Shown here: positions 55,817 to 63,045 of the stretch, one piece after another
Layout of the letters: each line of letters opens with the position of its first letter
Position numbering within the stretch: position 1 is the stretch's first letter
Source: UBA10649 sp963755335
GTDB lineage: Bacteria; Actinomycetota; Actinomycetes; S36-B12
Direction of reading: 5' to 3'
DNA length: 64,000 nt
Assembly: GCA_963755335.1 (NCBI GenBank)
Contig: CAVWJW010000008.1
Location: 496,001-560,000 of the forward strand
Notes under the pieces: generated by a model
The model's database searches: none
The model's input: the letters and a program-made list of their open reading frames with translations, nothing else
Told to the model about the DNA's origin: nothing
Made by a program: the position numbers and the translations under genes

Positions 55817-57061
55817 GTGGTCCATGTCGTCATGCCGCAGTTCGGCGAGACCGTTGCCGAGGGCGAACTCACTCGGTGGCTCGTCGGCGTGGGGGACACC
55901 GTGGTGGTCGACCAGCCGATCGCGGAGATCTCCACCGACAAGGTCGACACCGAGGTGGTCGCATCGGCGGCCGGGCAGGTGACCGCGCTCCTGGTCGAGG
56001 TGGGCACGGTCGTCGAGGTGGGCGGGGCCCGCTGCTCGAGGCTCGACGAGGAGCGGCAACTACCGACCTTGGCGGAGCGGCCGCGACCGACCTTGAGGGC
56101 GCGGCGCGACAGACGGCGCCGAGGCGTGGGAGGTCCACGCCGAAGGCGCGCCGGCTGGCGGCGGAGCTGGGCATCGACATCGCCTCGCTCTCGTCCGGCA
56201 CCCGGGTGGTGCGCGCGGGTGACGTGGTCGCTGCGGTGACGACCACGCCACCCGCGGCGCGGCAGGCGGCACCCCTCGGGCGACACCCCGTCCCGCGGCA
56301 TCGCCGGCTCCGGTGGCCCCGGCGGCTCCGGCGGCCCCGGCGGCCGGCCAGTACCTCCTCCAGCACTCGCGAGTGCGGCGTTTGACGGCCCAGCGAACCC
56401 GGGACTCGCTGAGCGCATCGGCGACGGCGTGGAGCGTGACCGAGGTCGACTACGCGAATGTCGACCGATCGAGGAAGGCGCTGACCGGTGCGTGGAAGGT
56501 GCGTTACGGCTCATCCTTGACGTACCTGCCCTACGTGCTGCGCTCGGTCAGCCTTGCCCTGGTGCAGTACCCACGGCTCAACGCGGAGTTCCGCGACGAC
56601 GGGCTCCTCGTCAGTGAGTCCGTCCATCTCGGCGTGGCCGTGGACCTGGGCGATGGGGGTCTCAGCGTCCCGATCCTGCGCGATGCGCAGTCGCTCAGCG
56701 TGGCGGAGACGGCGATCGAGCTCAGTCGGGTCTCTGGCGCTGCGCGCAGCGGCACGCTCGGAGCGGACGACTACGCCGGCTCCACGTTCGCCGTCACCAA
56801 CAACGGCAGCTTCGGCAGCGTCCTGACGATGCCGATCATCAACCAGCCCAACGTCGGCATCCTTTCGTTCGATGCGGTGACGATGCAGCCAGCCGTCGTC
56901 ACCCTCGAGGACGGCTCCTACGGAATCGCGGTGCGCCCCAAGGGCGCACTTGCCCTCTCATGGGACCACCGGGCGATCGACGGCGCCTACGCCGCCTCCT
57001 TCCTCACTGTGGTGAAGAACCTGCTCGAGACGACCGCGTGGGACGTCTCACTGCCGAACTA
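55817..57061 (+). CDS. Lipoyl E2 acyltransferase of the same complex (two frameshifts)
   Basis: About 415 residues if corrected. The lipoyl domain (1-75) carries the modified Lys in EISTDKVDTEV (about 41). An E1/E3-binding domain follows (TPKARRLAAELGIDIASL), then a Pro-Ala linker and the catalytic CAT-like domain with DHRAIDGAYAASFL. Losses of one base near 56030 and 56288 break the frame, both in interdomain linkers. It transfers the acyl group to CoA. No lipoamide dehydrogenase (E3) gene is in the window, so E3 must be shared with another complex. GTG start; AGGAGAG lies upstream. Confidence 0.8.
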
Positions 57062-57084
57062 GCGCACCCTGGAGGGCACTCCGC

Positions 57085-58326
57085 ATGGATCTCGGAAACG
57101 GCCTTGGCCATCTGACGTACTCGACCCTCGTGCACCCGGGCGACACCTGGGACGAGATGCGCGACAGCCTGGAGACCTACCTGCCCGAAGTGAAGCGACG
57201 CTTCTGCCCCGACCAGCCGATGGGCGTGTCGCTGCGCATCTCCAACGCCTCGGCCGAGCGGTTGATGGGTGATGAGCAGGAGCGTGCCTGGGTCAAGACG
57301 TTCCTCGACGACAACGACCTGTACGTCTACACCGTCAACGCCTTCCCCTACGGCCCGTTCAAGGGAGAGCTCGTCAAGGAGCGCGTGTACGAACCGGACT
57401 GGACCACCGAGGAGCGCACGCAGTACACGATGAACGTGGCCACGATCCTCACGCAGATCACCGGCCCGGAGATCGAGCCCACCATCCAGTCAGCGCCCCT
57501 GGCGTTCCGCCCCAAGGTCGTCGACGACGCCTACGTCGCGAAGTTCACGGACAACCTGCTGCGCGTGGTCGCCTTCCTGATGGATCTCGAGAAGCGCACC
57601 GGGCGACGGGTGAAGCTCGCCTTGGAGCCGGAGCCGTACTGCTTCCTGGAGACGATCGAGGAGACCGTCGAGTACTTCAACGCCTACGTGTACACGGTGG
57701 ATGCCGCGATCCGCATCGGCGAGCTGTGCGGTCAGCCCTTGGCCGAGGTGTTCGGTGGTGTGCGTCGTCACCTCGGCGTCGTGTTCGACATCTGCCACCA
57801 GTCGGTCGAGTTCGAGGACATCACCGACGACCTCCACCTGCTGATGAACGCCGGCATCCCGATCTACAAGCTCCAGGAGGCGGCGGCCCTGCTCGTGCCC
57901 GAGGTGACTCCGGAGATCATCGAGGAGCTCAAGCGCTACACCGGCACCATCTACCTGAGCCAGACGACCGAACGCCGCGACGGCGTGCTGACCCGCTTCC
58001 TGAACCTCGAGGAGGCCATCGCCGCCTGGGAGGCCGACCCCGGCCCTCGCGAGTCGCGCACGCACTTCCACGTGCCGGTCTTCTTGCAGGAGCTCGGACC
58101 GTTCCAGACGACGAGGTCGGGGATCGACGCGGCACTGGCCGTGCACGCCAGGACCCCGCTGTCCACGCATCTGGAGATCGAGACGTACACGTGGGACGTC
58201 CTGCCGGAGCATCTCAAGACCGGCGACATCACCGAGTACGTTGTACGCGAGCTCGAGTACGTCCGCGATGAACTGGGCCGCCAGGTCTCCGCCGCCAGGG
58301 AGGAGGCAGGATCCACCGGTCCGTGA
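57085..58326 (+). CDS. EboE-like TIM-barrel protein (xylose-isomerase-like)
   Basis: 413 residues. The start LGNGLGHLTYSTLVHPGDTW and the barrel segments VKLALEPEPYCFLET, GVVFDICHQSVEFED and THFHVPVF match EboE-type proteins. Metal-ligand-like Glu, Asp-His and His residues sit at strand ends. EboE was named from clusters for export or processing of scytonemin- and eustifoline-type metabolites, but related proteins occur with sugar catabolism; here no other ebo gene is seen, so an isomerase role is more likely. GGAGG precedes the ATG, and it follows E2 by 23 bases in the same operon. Confidence 0.75.
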   Translation: MDLGNGLGHLTYSTLVHPGDTWDEMRDSLETYLPEVKRRFCPDQPMGVSLRISNASAERLMGDEQERAWVKTFLDDNDLYVYTVNAFPYGPFKGELVKERVYEPDWTTEERTQYTMNVATILTQITGPEIEPTIQSAPLAFRPKVVDDAYVAKFTDNLLRVVAFLMDLEKRTGRRVKLALEPEPYCFLETIEETVEYFNAYVYTVDAAIRIGELCGQPLAEVFGGVRRHLGVVFDICHQSVEFEDITDDLHLLMNAGIPIYKLQEAAALLVPEVTPEIIEELKRYTGTIYLSQTTERRDGVLTRFLNLEEAIAAWEADPGPRESRTHFHVPVFLQELGPFQTTRSGIDAALAVHARTPLSTHLEIETYTWDVLPEHLKTGDITEYVVRELEYVRDELGRQVSAAREEAGSTGP

Positions 58327-58350
58327 ACGGCCAACGAAGGAGCAGCGAAG

Positions 58351-58680
58351 GTGAAGGACGACCTGTTCTACATCGCGGTGTCCGAGTACCTCGTGTCCGA
58401 GGACCAGGTGCTCGACAGCCTCGCTGAGCATCGTGCCTGGTCGAAGGACGCCTACGACCGCGGGATCATGCTGTTCTCGGGTCGGCAGGATCCGCCGACG
58501 GGCGGAGTGCTCGCCTTCCGCGCCAAGACCCGGAAGGCTGCCGAGGAGTTCCTCGCCTCTGACCCCTTCGTCGGGGCCGGAGTGTCCAGCTACCAGCTGA
58601 TCGCCTTCACGCCGACGCACCTTCCGTGGCGCAACAAGGAGTTCGACGCGTTCACGACGGCTCCGACTGCAGACTCCTGA
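58351..58680 (+). CDS. YciI-family protein
   Basis: 109-residue YCII-domain protein. The conserved His-Asp pair is in LAEHRAWSKDAYDRGIMLFSG (His at about 27, Asp at about 33), with the GGVLAFRAKTRKAAEEFLASDPFVGAGV strand-helix. Members are ferredoxin-like-fold dimers; some act in dehalogenation or aromatic degradation accessory steps. Here it closes the island operon, 24 bases after the EboE-like gene; an accessory enzyme or muconolactone-isomerase-like role is possible but unproven. GTG start with AAGGAGCAGCGAAGG upstream. Confidence 0.8.
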   Translation: MKDDLFYIAVSEYLVSEDQVLDSLAEHRAWSKDAYDRGIMLFSGRQDPPTGGVLAFRAKTRKAAEEFLASDPFVGAGVSSYQLIAFTPTHLPWRNKEFDAFTTAPTADS

Positions 58681-58731
58681 GGGCCATGCGGCTCACGTCG
58701 GCGCACCAGCCTTGCGTGGGAGGATGGCCGG

Positions 58732-59073
58732 GTGACGCAGCCCCCAGACGACCGCGACGACCTGGAGGGCCCCACCGCCGCGGTCGTGCCGATCCGCCCG
58801 GCGACCCCGCGCAACTGGCTGGCGCAGTGGCCGATCGCACTGGTGCTCGCCGGTGTCGGGGTCGCCATGGTCCTTATCGGGCTCGACTACTTCCGACGCG
58901 GCTGCGTCGTGCTCTCCGCCAGCGTCCTGCTGGCGGCCTTCCTGCGCATGCTCCTGCCGGAGGGGGATGCGGGGATGCTGGCCGTGCGATCGCGCAAGGT
59001 CGACGTCGTGATCCTCGGCATTCTGGGCATCGGGCTGACGATCTTCACCTTCTGGGTGCCGCCGCCGAGCTAG
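58732..59073 (+). CDS. DUF3017 membrane protein
   Basis: 113 residues: a cytoplasmic N-terminus, then WLAQWPIALVLAGVGVAMVLIGLDYFRRG, a second helix (VLSASVLLAAFLRMLLP) and a third ending at the C-terminus; DAGMLAVRSRKVDVVILG is typical of DUF3017. In Streptomyces and relatives the gene commonly lies between folD and mdh. Here it is separated from folD by the island, which marks the insertion boundary. Function unknown. GTG start with GGGAGG upstream. Confidence 0.9.
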   Translation: MTQPPDDRDDLEGPTAAVVPIRPATPRNWLAQWPIALVLAGVGVAMVLIGLDYFRRGCVVLSASVLLAAFLRMLLPEGDAGMLAVRSRKVDVVILGILGIGLTIFTFWVPPPS

Positions 59074-59086
59074 CGAACGGGGTGAC

Positions 59087-60277
59087 GTGAGCACCACCTG
59101 CGAACTCGCCGTCATCGGCGGGGGGATCGTCGGGCTCGCGATCGCCGACGCCTACCTGGCCGCGAACCCCTCTGCGTCCGTCATCGTCTTCGAGAAGGAG
59201 CCCTCACTCGCGCAGCATGCTTCGGGGCGCAACAGCGGAGTCCTTCACGCCGGCTTCTACTACGCCCCGGACTCGATGAAGGCACGACTCACTCGGCACG
59301 GGAACGAGCTGCTCCGGCAGTTCTGCGCATCGCGGAACGTGCCGGTCCGTCCCGTCGGCAAGGTCGTCGTCACCACGTCCGCCGAGCAGCTGCCCGCCCT
59401 GCGGGCGCTGTACGAGCGCGGCGAGGCGAACGGTGTGCGCCTCGAGATGGTCGACGAGGCGGGCCTGCGATCCCTGGAGCCGTTGGCGAGAACCGTGGGC
59501 GAGGCCATCTGGTCGCCGACCACGGCCGTCGCCGATCCCGTGTCGGTGGTCGAGGCGCTCGCGGGCCGCGTCGTCGAACGAGGCGGACGCATCGCCTTGG
59601 ATGCGCACGTCGACCTGGCCGGACCCGGTTGGCTGCAGACCACGAGCGACGGGTACGTCAGCGCCGGTCACATCGTCAATGCCGCGGGTCTGCATGCGGA
59701 CTCCGTCGCGCACTGGTTCGACGTGGGACGGCAGTACCGGATGCTGCCCTTCAAGGGCCTGTACTGGTACGGGAACTGGCCGGCCGGGAGACTGACCCGG
59801 CACGTGTACCCCGTGCCCGATCCGCGGAACCCGTTCCTCGGCGTCCACCTGACCGTCACCGTCGACGGCCGTGCCAAGGTCGGCCCGACTGCCATCCCGG
59901 CGCTGTGGCGCGAGGAGTACCAGGGACTCGCGGGGTTCTCGGCGCAGGAGGCCTTCGACACCGCCCGCACCCTGCCGCGGTTCCTTGCCAGCCCGCACCA
60001 CGACGTCGTGGGACTGCTCCGCAGCGAGCTGCCGAAGTACTGGCGCCAGCACCTGATCGCCCAGGCGTCGGCTCTTGTTCCGGCCGTTGCCGCGTCGGAC
60101 TTCACGGTGAAGGGCCGCCCCGGCGTGCGGGCGCAGCTGTTCGACATCGAGAGACGTCGTCTCGAGATGGACTTCGTCGTCGCCAAGGGAGATCGGTCCA
60201 CGCACGTGCTCAACGCCGTCTCTCCAGGCTGGACGTCGGCCCTGGCGATGGCCGAGGAGATCGTCGCTGACCTGTGA
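59087..60277 (+). CDS. lhgO: L-2-hydroxyglutarate oxidase-like FAD protein (LhgO)
   Basis: 396-residue DAO-family flavoprotein. The FAD motif VIGGGIVGLAIADAYL is at about 9-24, and SLAQHASGRNSGVLHAGFYY at about 40-59 is the LhgO signature (HxSGRNSGVxHxGxYY). The C-terminal NAVSPGWTSALAMAEEIV closes the FAD site. The enzyme oxidises L-2-hydroxyglutarate, an error product of malate dehydrogenase, to 2-oxoglutarate. It lies just upstream of mdh, a sensible metabolite-repair pairing. GTG start, 13 bases after DUF3017. Confidence 0.88.
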   Translation: MSTTCELAVIGGGIVGLAIADAYLAANPSASVIVFEKEPSLAQHASGRNSGVLHAGFYYAPDSMKARLTRHGNELLRQFCASRNVPVRPVGKVVVTTSAEQLPALRALYERGEANGVRLEMVDEAGLRSLEPLARTVGEAIWSPTTAVADPVSVVEALAGRVVERGGRIALDAHVDLAGPGWLQTTSDGYVSAGHIVNAAGLHADSVAHWFDVGRQYRMLPFKGLYWYGNWPAGRLTRHVYPVPDPRNPFLGVHLTVTVDGRAKVGPTAIPALWREEYQGLAGFSAQEAFDTARTLPRFLASPHHDVVGLLRSELPKYWRQHLIAQASALVPAVAASDFTVKGRPGVRAQLFDIERRRLEMDFVVAKGDRSTHVLNAVSPGWTSALAMAEEIVADL

Positions 60278-60288
60278 GGTCGGTCACG
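60273..60288. promoter_or_regulatory. CRP/GlxR-like site upstream of mdh
   Basis: TGTGA, six bases, TCACG: same arm sequences as the site upstream of coxS. It overlaps the lhgO stop, about 120 bases before mdh. The overlap with coding sequence weakens the call. Confidence 0.4.
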
Positions 60289-60360
60289 TCTGCTGGAATC
60301 GCACGTCGTGGTGCGCGGGGGAGCGCAGGATGCCATGGCGATCCGTTGCGGCCCTAAGGT

Positions 60361-60376
60361 ATCTTGACGTCAAGAT
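60361..60376. promoter_or_regulatory. 16-base perfect palindrome upstream of mdh
   Basis: ATCTTGACGTCAAGAT, centred on ACGT, 33 bases before the mdh start and directly after a -10-like TAAGGT (60355-60360), so it would cover the transcription start. It probably binds a repressor. It resembles the sucC palindrome in its CTTG, ACGT and CAAG elements, with one base less per arm. Confidence 0.65.
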
Positions 60377-60409
60377 TTCTCCCCGCCCCCCTGTTCGGAA
60401 GGTAGTGGC

Positions 60410-61366
60410 ATGGCGCGCAGCGGCAAGGTCTCCGTGATCGGTGCAGGTTTCTACGGCTCGACGACCGCCCTGCGGCTCGCCGAGTACGACATCTTCGAGA
60501 CGGTCGTCCTCACCGACGTCGTCGAGGGCAAGCCCGAGGGCCTGGCCCTCGACCTCAACCAGTCCCGCTGGATCGAGGGCTTCGAGACGAAGGTCGTCGG
60601 CCAGACGACCGGCCCGAACGGCGAGGGATACGAGGCCATCGCCGGATCGGAGATCGTCGTCATCACCGCAGGCCTGCCGCGCAAGCCCGGCATGAGCCGC
60701 ATGGACCTCATCGAGACCAACGCGAAGATCATGCGCTCGGTCGCCGAGAACATCGCCAAGCACGCTCCCGGCGCCGTGATCATCAACGTGTCGAACCCGC
60801 TCGACGAGATGACCGCGCTCGCGCAGATCGTGACGGGCTTCCCGCACAAGCGCGTCATCGGCCAGGCGGGCATGCTCGACACCGCCCGGTTCACCAACTT
60901 CGTCGCGGAGAAGCTCGGCGTCCCGGTCGGCTCGGTCACGACGCTGACCCTCGGCTCGCACGGCGACACCATGGTTCCTGTCGCGTCGGCCTGCACGGTC
61001 GACGGCAAGCCGCTGTCCGACCTGCTGTCCGCCGATGAGATCGAGGAGCTGGTCGTGCGCACGCGCAACGGCGGCGCCGAGGTCGTCGCGCTGCTCAAGA
61101 CCGGCTCGGCGTACTACGCGCCGTCCGCCGCCGCGGCGCGCATGGCCAAGGCCGTGCACGAGGATTCCGGCTCGGTCATGCCGGTGTGCGCGTGGGTCGA
61201 CGGCGAGTACGGCCTGTCCGGCGCGTACCTCGGCGTCGAGGCCGAGATCGGCCTCGAGGGCATCCGCAAGGTCGTCGAGACCCCGCTGACCGACGGCGAG
61301 AAGGCACTCCTCGTCGAGGCCTACGAGGCGGTCAAGACCAAGCAGGCCGACGTCAAGGATCTCTGA
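60410..61366 (+). CDS. mdh: Malate dehydrogenase, LDH-like type
   Basis: 318-residue NAD-dependent MDH (malate to oxaloacetate, TCA cycle). The Rossmann start KVSVIGAGFYGSTTALRLAEYD, acidic VVLTDVVEGK (NAD preference), substrate loop PRKPGMSRMDLIETN with catalytic Arg, VSNPLDEM, and the catalytic His in LTLGSHGDTMVP. It belongs to the lactate-dehydrogenase-like MDH group rather than the cytosolic-type MDH usual in Streptomyces. Promoter with an ACGT palindrome upstream. icd follows after 37 bases. Confidence 0.95.
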   Translation: MARSGKVSVIGAGFYGSTTALRLAEYDIFETVVLTDVVEGKPEGLALDLNQSRWIEGFETKVVGQTTGPNGEGYEAIAGSEIVVITAGLPRKPGMSRMDLIETNAKIMRSVAENIAKHAPGAVIINVSNPLDEMTALAQIVTGFPHKRVIGQAGMLDTARFTNFVAEKLGVPVGSVTTLTLGSHGDTMVPVASACTVDGKPLSDLLSADEIEELVVRTRNGGAEVVALLKTGSAYYAPSAAAARMAKAVHEDSGSVMPVCAWVDGEYGLSGAYLGVEAEIGLEGIRKVVETPLTDGEKALLVEAYEAVKTKQADVKDL

Positions 61367-61403
61367 GCACTTTCCCCCGCACGTCCACGAACGAAGGAGA
61401 GCA

Positions 61404-62618
61404 GTGGCCAAGATCAAGGTTGTGAACCCGGTCGTCGAGCTCGACGGCGACGAGATGACTCGCATCATCTGGCAGTTCATCAAGGACGAGCTGATCCTGA
61501 AGTACCTCGATGTCGACCTGAAGTACTACGACCTCGGCATCGAGAGCCGTGACGCGACGGACGACCAGGTGACCATCGACTCGGCCCATGCGATCCAGCA
61601 GTACGGCGTCGGCGTCAAGTGCGCCACGATCACGCCCGACGAGGCGCGTGTTGACGAGTTCGGCCTGAAGAAGATGTGGAAGTCGCCGAACGGCACGATC
61701 CGCAACATCCTCGGCGGCGTCATCTTCCGCGAGCCCATCATCATCAGCAACATCCCGCGGCTGGTGCCGGGATGGACGCGGCCGATCGTGGTCGGCCGTC
61801 ACGCGTTCGGCGACCAGTACAAGGCCACCGACTTCAAGGTGCCGAGCGCCGGGTCGCTGACGATGACGTTCACGCCGACCGACGGCTCGGAGCCGATGGA
61901 GTTCAACGTCTTCGACTTCCCGGGCGCCGGCGTGGCCATGGGCATGTACAACCTCGACGAGTCCATCCGCGACTTCGCCCGCGCCTCGATGCGCTACGGC
62001 CTCAGCCGCAAGTACCCCGTGTACCTGTCGACGAAGAACACGATCCTCAAGGCCTATGACGGCCAGTTCAAGGACATCTTCGCGGAGGTGTTCGAGAACG
62101 AGTTCCAGGCGGAGTTCGACGCCGCCGGCATCACGTACGAGCACCGGCTCATCGACGACATGGTCGCTGCCGCCATGAAGTGGGACGGCGGCTACGTCTG
62201 GGCCTGCAAGAACTACGACGGCGACGTCCAGTCCGACACCGTGGCCCAGGGCTTCGGGTCGCTCGGCCTCATGACGAGCGTCCTGATGACCCCGGACGGC
62301 AAGACCGTCGAGGCCGAGGCGGCGCACGGCACCGTCACCCGTCACTACCGCGAGCATCAGAAGGGCAACCCGACGTCGACGAACCCCGTCGCGTCGATCT
62401 TCGCCTGGACGCAGGGCCTGGCCCATCGCGGCATGCTCGACGGAACCCCCGAGGTCACCGAGTTCGCCAAGACTCTCGAGCGCGTCTGCGTCGAGACCGT
62501 CGAGGAGGGCAAGATGACCAAGGACCTCGCGCTGCTCATCAGTCGGGATGCGCCGTGGCAGACCACGCAGGAGTTCCTCTCGTCGATCGACGAGAATCTG
62601 CAGAAGGCCATGGCCTAG
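61404..62618 (+). CDS. icd: NADP-dependent isocitrate dehydrogenase
   Basis: 404-residue dimeric, eukaryote-like IDH converting isocitrate to 2-oxoglutarate with NADP. It begins KIKVVNPVVELDGDEMTRIIW; the substrate loop KSPNGTIRNILGG (about 93-105), RHAFGDQYKATDF, metal-site MKWDGGYVWACKNYDGDVQSD and the NADP motif EAEAAHGTVTRHYR are intact. GTG start with GAAGGAGAG upstream. Likely co-transcribed with mdh, so the palindrome before mdh may control both. A terminator follows. Confidence 0.97.
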   Translation: MAKIKVVNPVVELDGDEMTRIIWQFIKDELILKYLDVDLKYYDLGIESRDATDDQVTIDSAHAIQQYGVGVKCATITPDEARVDEFGLKKMWKSPNGTIRNILGGVIFREPIIISNIPRLVPGWTRPIVVGRHAFGDQYKATDFKVPSAGSLTMTFTPTDGSEPMEFNVFDFPGAGVAMGMYNLDESIRDFARASMRYGLSRKYPVYLSTKNTILKAYDGQFKDIFAEVFENEFQAEFDAAGITYEHRLIDDMVAAAMKWDGGYVWACKNYDGDVQSDTVAQGFGSLGLMTSVLMTPDGKTVEAEAAHGTVTRHYREHQKGNPTSTNPVASIFAWTQGLAHRGMLDGTPEVTEFAKTLERVCVETVEEGKMTKDLALLISRDAPWQTTQEFLSSIDENLQKAMA

Positions 62619-62636
62619 CCAGCACGGCATCACGCG

Positions 62637-62667
62637 AAGGGGCGGGACCGGCGACGGCCCGCCCCTT
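62637..62667 (+). terminator. Terminator after icd
   Basis: AAGGGGCGGG (62637-62646) pairs perfectly with CCCGCCCCTT (62658-62667) around an 11-base loop, 18 bases after the icd stop. Confidence 0.8.
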
Positions 62668-62767
62668 CCGCGTCTGGTCTGACCGCAGCACTGACCATCC
62701 AACGCGCACTGAGCGGTCGCATCCTCCGAGAGGTGTCCGCTAGCCTCCCGAGCGGAGGGGATACCAC

Positions 62768-62965
62768 ATGCGACATTTGATGCTCAGGACGCATATTGCC
62801 GTGAGCCTGCTGCGCGAGGACGTTCGACAAGCACGCGACCGGGGCGCGACTGCCGTGGAGTACGGCCTGCTCGTGGCGCTCATCGCCGTCGTCATCATCG
62901 TCGCCGTGACGCTGCTCGGCACCCGGCTCAGTGCCATCTTCCGCGGGGTCGGCAACTCCCTTTAG
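62768..62965 (+). CDS. Flp/Fap-type pilin
   Basis: 65 residues. A basic leader of about 26 residues ends RDRG, followed by ATAVEYGLLVALIAVVIIVAV: the prepilin cleavage site (after Gly, with Glu at mature position +5) and hydrophobic stem of class IVb Flp pilins. The C-terminus is a short LLGTRLSAIFRGVGNSL tail. GGAGGGG at 62754-62760 fixes the ATG. No tad assembly genes or prepilin peptidase are in the window, so it stands alone here. It may be secreted by a Tad system encoded elsewhere. Confidence 0.88.
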   Translation: MRHLMLRTHIAVSLLREDVRQARDRGATAVEYGLLVALIAVVIIVAVTLLGTRLSAIFRGVGNSL

Positions 62966-63045
62966 TCCATCGTCGGCAGGCTGGGTCGCCGGTCCGGCAT
63001 CGCGCTGATGCCCGTCGTCCGGCGGGGCAAGTAGTGTCCGGTGGC

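Noticed and set aside
56058..56110. Repeated CCGACCTTG blocks in the E2 linker, similar to the hairpin arms at 11963
   Set aside because: They are short and in coding sequence for an Ala-rich linker; no third consistent copy supports a dispersed repeat family.
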